NCBI GenBank assembly: GCA_914767715.1
Contig: OU612070.1
Coordinates: forward strand, 21,814,025 to 21,874,024
Length of the DNA: 60,000 nucleotides
Direction of reading: 5' to 3'
Source of the DNA: Membranipora membranacea
Taxonomy: Eukaryota; Bryozoa; Gymnolaemata; Cheilostomatida; Membraniporidae
How positions within the stretch are numbered: the first letter of the stretch is position 1; each line of letters starts with the position of its first letter. Positions 50,101 through 60,000 of this stretch are shown piece after piece. Position numbers and translations under genes: made by a program. The notes beneath the pieces were generated by a model. The model was not told the origin of the DNA, ran no database searches, and worked only from the letters and a program-made list of their open reading frames with translations.

Positions 50101-50994
50101 ATATTCGAGAAATTTCTTTTTCAAAAGTGCCAGTAAAAAAGAGACAAAAAAGGGTGACACAAAAAATATGATTGAATAGTTATATTGTAATAAGGCTTTC
50201 TTGAAAGAAAATCGTTTAGAGATGCTGCTTAGAGTCAGACTTAGGTATGAGAAGGCTTCTGCCTGGCCGCACGCATTTTTGTCAGTTTCAGTCTAACTCA
50301 TAACGAAATTAACAGTAAGTGATTTACCGTGGTGATGAATATACGGGTTCCCAACATCAGCTCCGACTATCATGCTATCCTTGTACATCGGAACCTGACG
50401 AATCAAGTTTTTCATTGTTTGAAAGTCAGCAGCTAGTTGCTGGCCAGTAATGGTTCGATTGAAATGTGAGGGATAGTTGTTGGGCTCATTACCCAACTCG
50501 AACATAAGCTTTCTGATATTGTTCCGTGAGTTGAAGCTGAGAAACTTGACAAAGTTAGTCGGGTCCCACTCACCAGAGCTCTTTCTCAGCATCACATTCG
50601 CATCGAACAACAATGTCATATTTGCAGTGTGGGCTAACTTAACAAGTTTATCCCAGTCTGTCGTTTTAAGAATTGATCCAAATTTGTCATAATCCTTGAG
50701 CAGTTTGAGTTGCGCCATCTTCTCTTTTGTAGTTTGGTCAAAAATAACATAGTCACAGCTGGTGCCGCCGAGCCTGAGGATGGCTGGTGATAAGCCAGCT
50801 AACATCGATATCACTCTCTGGTCTGTGAAGTTAAATGTTTTCCAGTTACGTCCAATCAGTGTGCAGTCGAGGGCAATACTGAGAAACTCTTCTTTGGCCT
50901 CATGAACGTAATTTGTAGAGTCCACTGTCACCAAAGCCACTTGTGATTTTGTCAGAGCCAGGCATGAGACAACTACTGCTAGGACGAACAACAT
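47133..50994 (-). CDS. HPSE: Heparanase (GH79 endo-beta-glucuronidase), complete, 493 aa
   Basis: Coding exons: 50994-50328, 49908-49736, 49404-49235, 48889-48713, 47427-47133. Borders and phases join cleanly (1482 nt). An N-terminal signal peptide ([17 protein letters not shown]) targets it to the secretory or lysosomal route. Heparanase cleaves heparan sulphate chains. Both GH79 catalytic glutamates are present: the acid/base in [10 protein letters not shown] (E170) and the nucleophile in [12 protein letters not shown] (E304). Other family landmarks are [50 protein letters not shown] and the C-terminal VDANATACL. The stretch between the 'IFD' strand and 'LLFDAN' is about 40 residues, much shorter than in human proheparanase, where a linker is cut out during activation. 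An acceptor at 51018-51020 suggests a further 5' UTR exon upstream. The short first intron holds a decayed copy of part of exon 1, and the 3' end is tandemly duplicated. Confidence 0.95.
48570..48712. repeat. AT-rich palindromic tract in heparanase intron 4
   Basis: Almost pure A/T with repeated ATTATAATAT-type palindromes, abutting the donor after exon 4 at 48713. Simple low-complexity sequence. Confidence 0.6.
50002..50077 (-). pseudogene. Decayed duplicate of part of heparanase exon 1, in intron 1
   Basis: About 76 bases match, with substitutions and small gaps, the stretch 50872-50954 of heparanase exon 1; shared words include TTCTTTGGCC, CATGAAC, TGTCACCAAA and TTGTGATTTT. Read on the minus strand it recalls [20 protein letters not shown] but carries an in-frame stop and altered residues. 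It has lost the start codon and is not a usable exon. It is probably a relic of a local duplication. Confidence 0.7.
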
Positions 50995-52296
50995 AATCAG
51001 TCTGCTGCTTCTGCTATCTGCAAAATTTCACAGAAAAGACTACACTGTAGGCCTATATAAAATTATATTGCATTCACAAATTTAATAACTGCGTTAGTTC
51101 ATCCCCTTCATTTATTCCAAGATAACCCATCCCCCCCCCCCCTGAACACATAGATACACCAGTCTCAAAGATCACAAAGAAATATACAAATTGGACCCCA
51201 TTAGAGGAATATAATTCAACCAGCTTATGGTTGGTTTTGCACGTAGGTAAGCTATGTAATGAGTGACCCCAAGATGTTGTTTAAAGTGAGTTCTATTAAT
51301 GTATACCATCGTCTCCAATCAAATTGTTGTTGTTAAAAAACCCATTATTTTGTATAAGAGCTGACAGTTACATATGCAGAGCTTCCAAACACTTATAGCC
51401 AATGGTTTCACTCCCACAGTTAAATGATGATCAGGGTGAGAAGAGCAAGCTGACAGACGCTAAAGGTCTAAACAGGGTTATTAAAGGTATGGTTATCTGA
51501 GTAAATGCTCATCATCTGAACTGATGTTGAGGATAGACCGAACTCGACTGATCGAAGTTGCCAACAGACTGAAGGTAGTGGGAAGCTGACCACAAAAATG
51601 TTCTTGTCGAGTGCCACATCAGGGAGAATTCTCCCTGGCAACATGTAGGCCTATGGTAAATATTAGGTTATCGATCATAATTGGGACGCTTAACTACAAA
51701 AGATGATACTGTTCTCTATCGGTATTAAGACATGTCTGCATCAGTGTCGGCAACATGTGGCAAAGCTTGCACTGCACGATAGTCACGTGTGTTATAGAGC
51801 AGGATCAACTGACACTGCAATTCAACTGACCAGCCTTGCAACACTGCAACTGCGGCAGGGGACTGCATAACTTAGTCATAGAACCTGCCAAAGCATGTTC
51901 TTCCACCAGGAAGACTCCTCCCATTCTCCCTGCTGCCACTCCCCACAACCAATTTATATTGTGATATGTGTTGTGGGTATAGATAGGGCAGTTTTGTTTC
52001 TGAGTTCATTGCTTAGATAGTATAATAATGCTAATAGACTACACCTAGAGTGTATTACTTATCTATGGTAGCCAAGGCTCCATAGTTGATAGGAGATTAC
52101 AAGGGACTGGTATTGAGAATTTAATAACACTACAATTGACCACCATCTCAAACAAGGAGCAATACAGAGTAATAGTATTGCTCTTTATAAAGACATGTAT
52201 GTCTCAGGGGCCCACATGAAGACAGGTGAGTCAAGTGCTCATTATATAATGATGCAATGGTCTCAGTCAAAAGGTCTCTTCAATATATATGCACAC

Positions 52297-52339
52297 TAGC
52301 TAGCCTGTGTCTTGGCAAGATTGCAAGATCGACAGGCTA
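52297..52339. mobile_element. Short foldback element A3 (43 bp, 9-bp flanking repeat)
   Basis: The ends TAGCTAGCCTGTGTCTTG and GATCGACAGGCTA form a short hairpin. Flanks TATGCACAC (52288-52296) and CATGCACAC (52340-52348) match 8/9. Lies in the spacer upstream of heparanase. Confidence 0.6.
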
Positions 52340-52555
52340 CATGCACACATGCCTCAGCAGATATAAACTGTATATACATCATCACACGGCCTCTCAATGA
52401 TTAAAACTTGTTGTTCCATGTCTATCTCACTCTACCTCTGCATACATGCTTCACACTCCTCGCTGGAGGAGCACTTCATTTCATTTTTGGGTTGCAAGTT
52501 TATCAAAGAATAGATCTACCTCCCTTCCTTCCTCACAAGCCTCCCTTCCTTTTAA

Positions 52556-52932
52556 AGGGCAACCAAGGTTTCAAACAACTTCTCATTGATGGCCATTGAT
52601 TAATAGCAGATTGCACCTTCTGCATGGGGAAAAAGACAAAATATAATTCGGATGATTATTCAGCCAGAATTCTTGTGAAACATTTCTTCCATCAGGTACT
52701 CAAATTCTGCTAAAAGAGAATACCACATAGCAGTTTCCTGTTCCTGTTATTATTTAGCCTGTGCTCTATAATTATTACAGCAAAGTCTTGGAACCTCCCC
52801 TAAACTGAATTGTTACCCAGCTTAGAGTCAGCGACTACTTTGAGTTTTGCATTGTGTAATGCACAAAGCTGATTCTGCCCAGCACATTATTTGTTACCCA
52901 TTAATGCATTGCTGCGAAACCTTGGTTGCCCT
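52556..52932. mobile_element. TTAA-flanked MITE (377 bp)
   Basis: Perfect terminal inverted repeats AGGGCAACCAAGGTTTC (52556-52572) and GAAACCTTGGTTGCCCT (52916-52932), each bordered outside by TTAA. TTAA target duplication is typical of piggyBac and Kolobok transposons. The interior has no long ORF, so it is non-autonomous. Confidence 0.8.
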
Positions 52933-54369
52933 TTAACTAATGGGGTGGTATTGAAACGCTTCCATTTGTTTGAAGAACTAAAACTAAGCACTTATCTGAG
53001 TAGGAGGAGCCTATCACTGACCAATGACAGGAGGGATAACATCATGTGTGCAGGCAGGAGTTATCTATCTTCTGGTTGCAGTTGGATAACTCCAATACAT
53101 TTTGAGTGGCTTTTCTGAAGTACTAGAAGCAGAGAGAATGGAATTCTATTCTCTGCAGTAGCAGAGCAAACATATATTTGCAGACTTACCCAAACGGACT
53201 AAGAGTCTGAAGTAGAAACTGAACCTCCTGCTAAACTCTTAACAATACCCACTTTGCAAGAGTCATTCTTCATCACATTAGTTTATTGTGTATGTATGTG
53301 CCTTTTGCTCCTTATATCTGTTGATTGAAAATCAAAACGCAGAAATATTATTTATATTCACAGTGAATTCAATATTTTACTACATCTATCCTGTTCTAGC
53401 CTCGCTTTTGGTGTTTTTGTGAAGGCACACTGGGACAGGGTTATTCTTTGGCAGAGTTTGGTAGTCATAGATTTACGAAAGAATGAACCACTTATATCTC
53501 TACGCCATTCCATAATCTATGAAGTTTGCCTGTATATTGACAGTCTTTGCTCATTTATCAATCAGAAAACCTATCTCAATCTTTCCTCGTTTTGTTTCTT
53601 CACAAATTCTCTTTGTGAAAAACATTTCCGAATAGATCAGCTTTGCCTCCAATTGTGATGAAAAAATAAATTGAATATGCACACACTCAGAGTTGAGAGT
53701 CGTAGAGTCATAGACTTTGGTTGAGACCTCAACCATCAATCACATTGATAATATTATATACTGTGTATAGATAGATGATAGATAAAGCGCCATGAATTAA
53801 TTCTTCTAGCCTGAATGCATCAGGAGGAATATAGTGTGACTCCCCGAATTTCAGAAAGAGGTGCGGCCATATATAGGCCCTAAGACTAAATGACTCTCAA
53901 GATTAGGGGAACACTGCTTAAAGTGTAGTTACAATGTTGGTATGCTCAACCATTGTATAATCATTGCACTGGTCGAATTCAATGTCTGAGACTAAATGTT
54001 TATAATTCATCCATCAAAATGGCATACCCTCAGAACAAAAGACACAACAGAAATGGTCTATACTTCTAACTGTGACGGTCAAATTAAACATGTTCTCATT
54101 ATTAGATCAGCAAACTTCTGAGATATTACGCTGCTATCAAACACTGTAATAAAATCTTTGTCTATAATAGTTTTTTGAGCTTAGATGCCATTCGCAACCG
54201 CAGAAGTTTATCTCAAACCAGAATGTAACTATAAATTTGAGAGTTATGTAAATATGTATCTTGTGTACGACATGACATGTGCATAGATACCCCTTACTCA
54301 TCCATGCCGCCAAATGTTTGGGACAAAAGTTAGGCAAACAAGCTTTTAATTCATCCGTTCAAATAGTCT

Positions 54370-54470
54370 AAGTGCTCAGATGGTGACTACAGCGACCTTG
54401 TGGCGGCACATGATCAAACAGCAGGACTATTTGATACCTCCCATTAATCCTGCCTGAGCACTTGCTCTAC
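54370..54470. repeat. Possible degenerate foldback of subfamily C
   Basis: Ends CTAAGTGCTCAGATGG and CCTGCCTGAGCACTTG are inverted copies reminiscent of subfamily C, but the interior is unrelated and no flanking repeat was found. Lies just downstream of the small peptide gene. Confidence 0.3.
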
Positions 54471-54486
54471 TGTTTAATTAGTGTAA

Positions 54487-54602
54487 CAACGAACGAACCA
54501 GCGAACAAACAAACCAACCAACCATCCAACCAACCAACCATCCAACCAACCAACCAACCAACCAACCAACCAACCAACCAATCAATCAATCAATCAGTCA
54601 GT
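54487..54602. repeat. (CCAA)n / (CAAT)n microsatellite
   Basis: About 115 bases of tetranucleotide repeat, mostly CCAA with interspersed ATCC, turning into CAAT and CAGT units. It lies just downstream of the small secreted peptide gene. Confidence 0.85.
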
Positions 54603-54713
54603 GTGACACGCTGAGTTAAATCAATCATTCATTTTTTTGTTTCACTTGATATATTCAGTATCTAGTATTCACATTACTTGTCACAAGAAACTGAGATGTC
54701 ATAAGAGAGCAGA

Positions 54714-55274
54714 TCAATATTGGCATCCACCGCAGCTGCACCAGGTAATATTCTGACTGTTAATCATACATCTGTAGTAGCAGTTTTTCACTGTCATCGA
54801 TGGATTATGGTGATACTTGGAACCCGCTCCTTCTATGTCTGAAACAAAAATCACAGTTTGTTTATCATCTCCAGAGGAAGTAAGTTTAGTATTGATACCA
54901 AAAGAATTGTAGGAGAATCATACTTTATGGTTGGGAAGATCATGATACTCAAGTTTTCATTCTGAATCATGATGAGCCGAAATATAGGCCTCTAGTAGCT
55001 AACGTTTCATCAAAAAGAAAATCATCCGTGCCATCACTTCATTTGTTGATCATGTCATTTGGACATATGAGACTATGCACAAACAAAAACAAATGGTAAA
55101 CGTAATCAAGTGAATATGCTGAAAATATTATTGTCAATGAGTGCTGTTCTATTGATTGTTCTAATGGCACCTGTTGACGTAGGAGACCATATGACATGAT
55201 GGGAAAGCTGTTTACTTACCAGCAATTGAAGCTAAAGCGACCAAAGCAGCGATGAAGATACAGCAAACCTTCAT
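54714..55274 (-). CDS. Small secreted cysteine-rich peptide, 59 aa, function unknown
   Basis: Two coding exons, 55274-55220 and 54838-54714, join across a GT/AG intron with matching phase (55 + 125 nt). The first exon encodes a textbook signal peptide (MKVCCIFIAALVALASIA). The second encodes the whole mature part of about 40 residues, with five cysteines at 38, 42, 52, 54 and 57 (pattern C-x3-C-x9-C-x-C-x2-C), an N-glycosylation site at N48, and the end WCSCGGCQY. The leader probably contains another intron, with a donor at 55439-55440. A TATA box lies 227 bases upstream of the ATG. I recognise no family. Such peptides can be antimicrobial, venom-like or signalling molecules, and nothing here decides among these. 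An odd cysteine number suggests a dimer or one free thiol. Confidence 0.72.
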
Positions 55275-55500
55275 TTTCAGGGATTGAGTGAGTGAAAGTG
55301 AAAATTATATTATAAGCTTTCAGAAAAATAAAAAGACTTCGATTTTATCTTTTGATAAGACAGTAATATGTAAAATAAATCGCAGCAGCTACAAAGAAAT
55401 TTTCAATTTAAATATGATACAGCTTTCAGTGAAGTCTTACCTCTTGCAGAAGAAATAGCTATAGATAATTTATAAATGAGCTTATGTCCAAATGCTCCGG

Positions 55501-55509
55501 CTTTTTATA
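55501..55509 (-). promoter_or_regulatory. TATA box of the small secreted peptide gene
   Basis: TATAAAAAG on the minus strand, followed about 30 bases later by a leader that ends at a good splice donor (GCAAGAG|GTAAGA at 55441/55440). The predicted start site is near 55475. The spacing and the leader intron both support a real core promoter. Confidence 0.55.
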
Positions 55510-58500
55510 CCTTAGACCTGTCGATTAAATCTAACCCAATCATCAAACAAAATCTGCCACGCCACAATGCTAAATTCAACTAATTGGTTGCATTGTGAAT
55601 TTCCAAACAATGACTTTTTGCGGATAATGACGCTGCTGATACTAGCTGTTTCTACTTTCTGTGATTGTTCTCTTACTGCGACTTTCATTTTGCAGGCCAA
55701 CATCCTCTTTTTTTGCAGAATATGATGCCATTGGTACTACTAACGTGATGCATTGTTCGCGTTTGTTCTCTCTCCGATATCGTGATTGTTTTGACATCCT
55801 GGTTCTATTGGTAATAAATGACAATAATCATACTAGCAGTAACTTTATACTAGATCACGTCAATAACAGTCTGCTAAAGCCCTGTTCTTTATATTGATGA
55901 TGTGATCAGTCTCATTGGATGGAGTTGTTTAGCGATTCAAATTTGCTGTTTGTAACAAGGATTGAAAGTTGAAATCCTTTACAATCATTTTTGATCCGGA
56001 AAAAAGATCTGCACTTTATTACTGAATTGTTTCTGTTATGATTGAATTAAAGAATAGCTAGAAAAATTTAATTGAATTTATCTCAACAGCTCATTACAAC
56101 AATAACTTCCAGCAATCAAAGATCTGAAAATTACACAATTGCATAGTCTATATTAGTCATTGAGTTATTGGGTGGGCAGTATTCTTCAAAGTCAAATGAT
56201 CCACCTCTTTTTAGTTCGTGTGATGAAGTTCAGTGTTGTGTGCGTGAAGCTTTCATCTTTGGCCATATTTAAACTGAGAGCTGGCCAAAGCATCTACCTG
56301 CCACACTCTTTGATGTATATATTTTTCGATCTTGATCTGAACTCTTAACTCTCCATAGAATGGTGTGTGGCAGCTGCTATTGTTCTCAAAGACTGGGGGA
56401 TAATTGGTTATAGCAGGCCTTACGCATCCATGATGTCTACAGGAAAATGTTTTTCTGCAGTGTAGATGTGTTCGAGAGTTGATTGTTGTAAGTGTTCGAT
56501 AGCCAGGGTTATTGATGAAGTTGTGAGTACAGAGCGAAACGAGTAGGATGAAACTAGAAAATCTCACGAGGAAGGAGTAGTTACAATTCAAACTGAAAAA
56601 TTGTAAGATTGATTGATTTGATTCATGGTAGACCAAATTTTGTCTGTTTGCCTGCATTCGGAGTTGCTCCCAATCCACTGACAGACAGAAGTGGGAGTTA
56701 CATTACATTATCAAATATTCGTGCCGTTCGATAATGCGACCTTACAAGGTTGCTCTGGCAGCCGTCTGAGCCCTTAGACAAATTGAACAGGAGAGACAAC
56801 AACCTGTTTGTTTGCCTTTTGCCCCAAAAAATGTGGTATTATGCGCATGGATGAGTAAGGTGTATCTATAAACATGGCATTTCGCAGATAACCCCTGAAG
56901 TGGTGTAAAAGGCAGGTATTTACATTCTGGTTGGATGAAAGAAACAATGGGAACGTAAAAGGCAACACTCTTAGAGTTTAAAGTGCCAAAGTTTAAATAC
57001 CAAGATTAGTGTAGATAACTTTTTAAAGTTATTAAACTGCTGGGGAGCAATCAGAGATATTTTACTTGTCACCTTTCACCATTTTAAAAGAACTCTTCGT
57101 GTCTCATATGACATCTATGTGAAAACATAGATGTTACATTCCAATGAAATATATATTTGATATATATTTTGACCCGGCACGATAAACCGATTTTGAGAAT
57201 CCGGTTTCTAAAGTCATAGCTATCTAAGCTGGTGCTAGAGACTAAGAAGATTGCAGGTAAATTCGCAGGTTAATAGATTCTGATTGGCCAAAGCATTCCT
57301 TACTGACAGCTGGCAGTCACTGACTACCACAGGTCAATCACAGGTAGAGATATGCGGGTACAATGTATAACTACACAAGCGAGCGGTGTCAACCTGACAA
57401 ACAATCTATTTATAAATTTTAACATGATACTGATTAGCCATCAATCATTTCTTAAATCTACAGAAATGATGAAGTTCAAAATTAAATTGAAAGGAAGTAC
57501 ATTGATGATATGAAACTTCCACCTCTATTCCTATTTGATTTGACGAAGGAGTAATTTTTGACCAAAACTTTCGCCTTATCCTCAATCCTTTCGGCTCCGT
57601 TAATGAAAATTTTGATGTTATAGCATTTGTTAATACTGGTTATATTTGTATGTTATGTATGGATGGTTTATCGTTACGCATCAATTGGACCGATATTGAT
57701 TAGGTTTCAGAGAGCCATTATATTCTTGCTTCCACTCTTAACAGGATACAGCATAAAAATGGAATGCACACAGGCAACACTGTGCCTACATATAAAAGTT
57801 GTAAATAACATAAGGAGTTGTCTAGTCATTGACTATTGTTAAGACAACTCTGAAATATAACAATAATACATACATAATAGTGTATGGGCAAGGAGGTTCG
57901 ACTGCTGAAAGCTGAACAAAAAAAAAAGAGGACACATCCTACTCCTGACAACTTTCTCCAAAGCTTAGAAATATAAGAACCTAGGGCGGAATTGCATCCG
58001 CACTCCATCGTAGAGTTTGTCCGTGGCGAACTTTAGATTTCTGTGTCTGCAGACATGTCAGGTAGGGGTAGTGTGTCGCCGAAAACCCTTCGACACCAAT
58101 AGAAAATTATCATTCAACATCATTCACAAGGGAACTGGCCAATACACTGCCAAGTTATTAACAACATCTCCTAAAAACATTTTTATATGTTGTAGTCTTT
58201 GAAATGTGACAAAAAAGCTCCTCTTCATTGTCCCCTCGTGAGTTCAGGGGACAATATTCCCAAATCCAACTACGCATGAATGCTTGTCAAGTGTGAAGTT
58301 TTTATGGTATCATTTTTTAAAACGTCTCATTGCAGAGAAAATAGACTAAACTTGTTACCAACACTCTGTACCTGAGTCGATAATGACGGAATAAAACAAT
58401 TGCTAGTGTAAAAATAATTGTATTGTATAAAAAAAGGCAAGAGACAAGGATAAATTAAGGCAAAGTTTTGAGCTGTGCAATCAATAAAAAAACACTATTC

Positions 58501-58824
58501 ATGAAACATCTCTATTGATTAGAAGGCTGTCCTGATCAATTTCAGGAGTGAAATTCCAAAGAACTCATATGATGACACAGTAATGAAACATATTTCTTTG
58601 ATGCCCAGAACCCAACTCAATTATCAGACAGAAATATGATCATCCGATCATCAACACGGTTGACTGAAAAAATGTATAATAAAAAATGGTGGGTTACCAG
58701 TGTTGAGCTTCCTAGATAAACTGTTAGAGGAGCATGTATTGCATTTAGAGAAGTACCCAGCTGTCCCGATTAAAATCAAATCACATTTCCATGCATATTT
58801 GGCGTAACTAACAATATCTACAAA
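55510..58824. other. Spacer between the small peptide gene and the lectin gene
   Basis: Half of a subfamily D foldback lies at 56629-56701. A 141-codon open frame at 56253-56678 (minus) overlaps it. Nothing else is recognised in this AT-rich stretch. Confidence 0.5.
56629..56701. repeat. Left half of a subfamily D foldback element
   Basis: TAGACCAAATTTTGTCTGTT, then TTGCCTGCATTCGGAGTTGC and TCCCAATCCACTG follow the left arm of D2, but the right arm is missing or heavily eroded. Confidence 0.5.
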
Positions 58825-59786
58825 CTACAAACTACAGACTACTTTTTCAGGGCATGCTAAAGGCCTCTCACAAATTGAATACACACTTCTCAATGAACAT
58901 CGGCAGTCATGAAGTCCTCCACCCTGTGAGTCGTTAGAACTGCAATCGCATCCACAAGACGCACCGTTACTCTCATCTGGCTGACCATAGTCCCAGAGAA
59001 ATGTGTCCATTGTGGACCCATCCACCCAGAACCATCCTACATCATTGTAACTGAGTCCTACCCAGTTACACTCCCTTCTCCATTCTAGAAATACAAAGAC
59101 TTAATAAATTGGCCTGTCTTTACTAATTTCTCATTGGTTGGTTGATGCAGTTAACTCTTTATTTACTTAGACCAGATTGATTCCAGGTTAGAGGGCAACT
59201 AAACTTATGTCTGTAGGAGCTTCCAGATTCTCCACAAAACATAAGTAACAAGAATGTTTGTTATTACACTATATATGGTGACTGTATTCACACACTCAGT
59301 ATTATAGGACTGCACCATTTTCTGATTCTGGGGTTTGGATGAAGTCCAGATGTTGGGTGGGGGTGTCAGGATTTTAGCGCACTGACCAGTTCTTGTCGTA
59401 TTAAAAATTTCAAAGAACAAATATTTGTTTAACTCATTGTCACAAGCGTTCATTCTTCCCATCCCGCACCTCCCAATAAAAGCCCAGAAACAGATGACAT
59501 AGCAGTCCATGGCCTGAGGTTACATCTTATACATGTTTAGTAAATAAGATGAAAATATACACAGACTTGGTTGTTGTTGTTGTACTACAAAATATTAGCT
59601 CACCTGAAGGAGCATCATTTTTCACGTAATTCCTGAGCCACTCCACAGAATCAGCTGTTTTGAACTGAGCTAGTGTATCTCCCTGCGACAGACAGTAGAT
59701 CCAAGCCTCGTACCAAGTCTTACCTTCACTAACTAGTCTTACACACATGTTAGACACTGAGTTAAGAACATAATTTTGAGGGCATC
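58825..59786 (-). CDS. C-type lectin domain protein, last two exons (5' end outside window)
   Basis: Exons 59786-59604 and 59084-58825 join in phase and give 147 residues ending at a TAG. They form one C-type lectin fold: GCPQNYVLN start, CVRLVSEGKTWYEAWIYC (helix 1 with the first conserved Cys), GDTLAQFKT, the WVGLSYND core (WIGL motif), W-DYGQPDESNG, HDCRC and SICE at the end. QPD is the galactose-type calcium/sugar motif. The usual WND loop is replaced by LHD preceded by a Cys- and Gly-rich insert (CGCDCSSNDSQGGG), so classical calcium binding is uncertain. A short tail (RPLACPEKVVCSL) with two further cysteines follows. Exon 59786 begins in mid-codon, so the signal-peptide exon must lie at or beyond the right edge; I could not identify it in 59787-60000. 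Confidence 0.87.
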
Positions 59787-60000
59787 CTGAAATATAGAAT
59801 GAGAAATAATAAATACTTGGATAAGCTTCTGCTGCTGGATGTAATACTGTTAGAGTAGGCAAATTCTGATGTATCGACTACAAGTGAAGTTGGGGACCGC
59901 CTTCTTGTTGTTCTTCTTTCCTTGTGTATTTAGATGAAAAGGTTTGAATAGCATAGCCTCTCAACTTTACGCTCGAATTCAAAGCTCTAAAAGTTTGATC

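Larger units (their letters stand above)
50995..54713. other. Spacer between heparanase and the small peptide gene
   Basis: It contains the probable 5' UTR acceptor of heparanase (51018-51020), foldback A3, the TTAA MITE and the CCAA microsatellite. No coding exon recognised. The heparanase promoter should lie here, but I cannot place it. Confidence 0.55.

Noticed and set aside
56253-56678. 141-codon minus-strand ORF with a hydrophobic stretch and several cysteines
   Set aside because: Its start lies inside a subfamily D foldback fragment, there is no methionine before the hydrophobic stretch, and no splice evidence. It might still hide a secreted peptide exon, but support is too weak to call.

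Overview
The window is animal nuclear DNA: AT-rich, intron-bearing, with GT/AG-spliced genes separated by long repeat-filled spacers. The proteins are metazoan (a Girdin/Daple-type HOOK protein, RTRAF, heparanase, LDL-receptor class A repeats, a C-type lectin), and intron sizes and repeat content suggest a marine invertebrate. The sequence alone does not fix the phylum. No bacterial, viral or CRISPR features were seen.

Layout. 1-12433 (-): the 5' seven coding exons of a CCDC88 (Girdin/Daple) orthologue, whose 3' part lies beyond the left edge. 12434-17994: spacer with a large foldback repeat and a tRNA-derived SINE. 17995-22579 (+): a complete six-exon RTRAF (hCLE/C14orf166) orthologue of 252 residues. 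22580-39909: a 17 kb spacer with no confidently recognised gene; it holds repeats, a TATA-box/first-exon candidate and two possible small minus-strand exons. 39974-46186 (+): a six-exon gene for a 652-residue four-pass membrane protein that looks like a claudin/TARP-type tetraspan with LDLa repeats in its first extracellular loop and a C-terminal PDZ ligand. 47133-50994 (-): a complete five-coding-exon heparanase, tail-to-tail with the tetraspan gene. 54714-55274 (-): a two-exon gene for a 59-residue secreted cysteine-rich peptide with its own TATA box. 58825-59786 (-): the last two exons of a secreted C-type lectin that continues past the right edge.

The mobile-element content is the second main result. 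At least ten miniature foldback (hairpin) elements with different arm sequences share TAG...CTA-like ends. They are flanked by exact or near-exact 9-bp direct repeats, the signature expected of Mutator-like or Foldback transposition. Two lie inside introns of the tetraspan gene. There are also three copies of a CAGGGCCGTAG-ended MITE, one TTAA-flanked MITE, a 357-bp foldback and several recent local tandem duplications. Two of the duplications copied pieces of the heparanase gene.

The genes do not form a pathway. Heparanase, the lectin and the small peptide are secreted or extracellular, but nothing in the sequence shows co-regulation.
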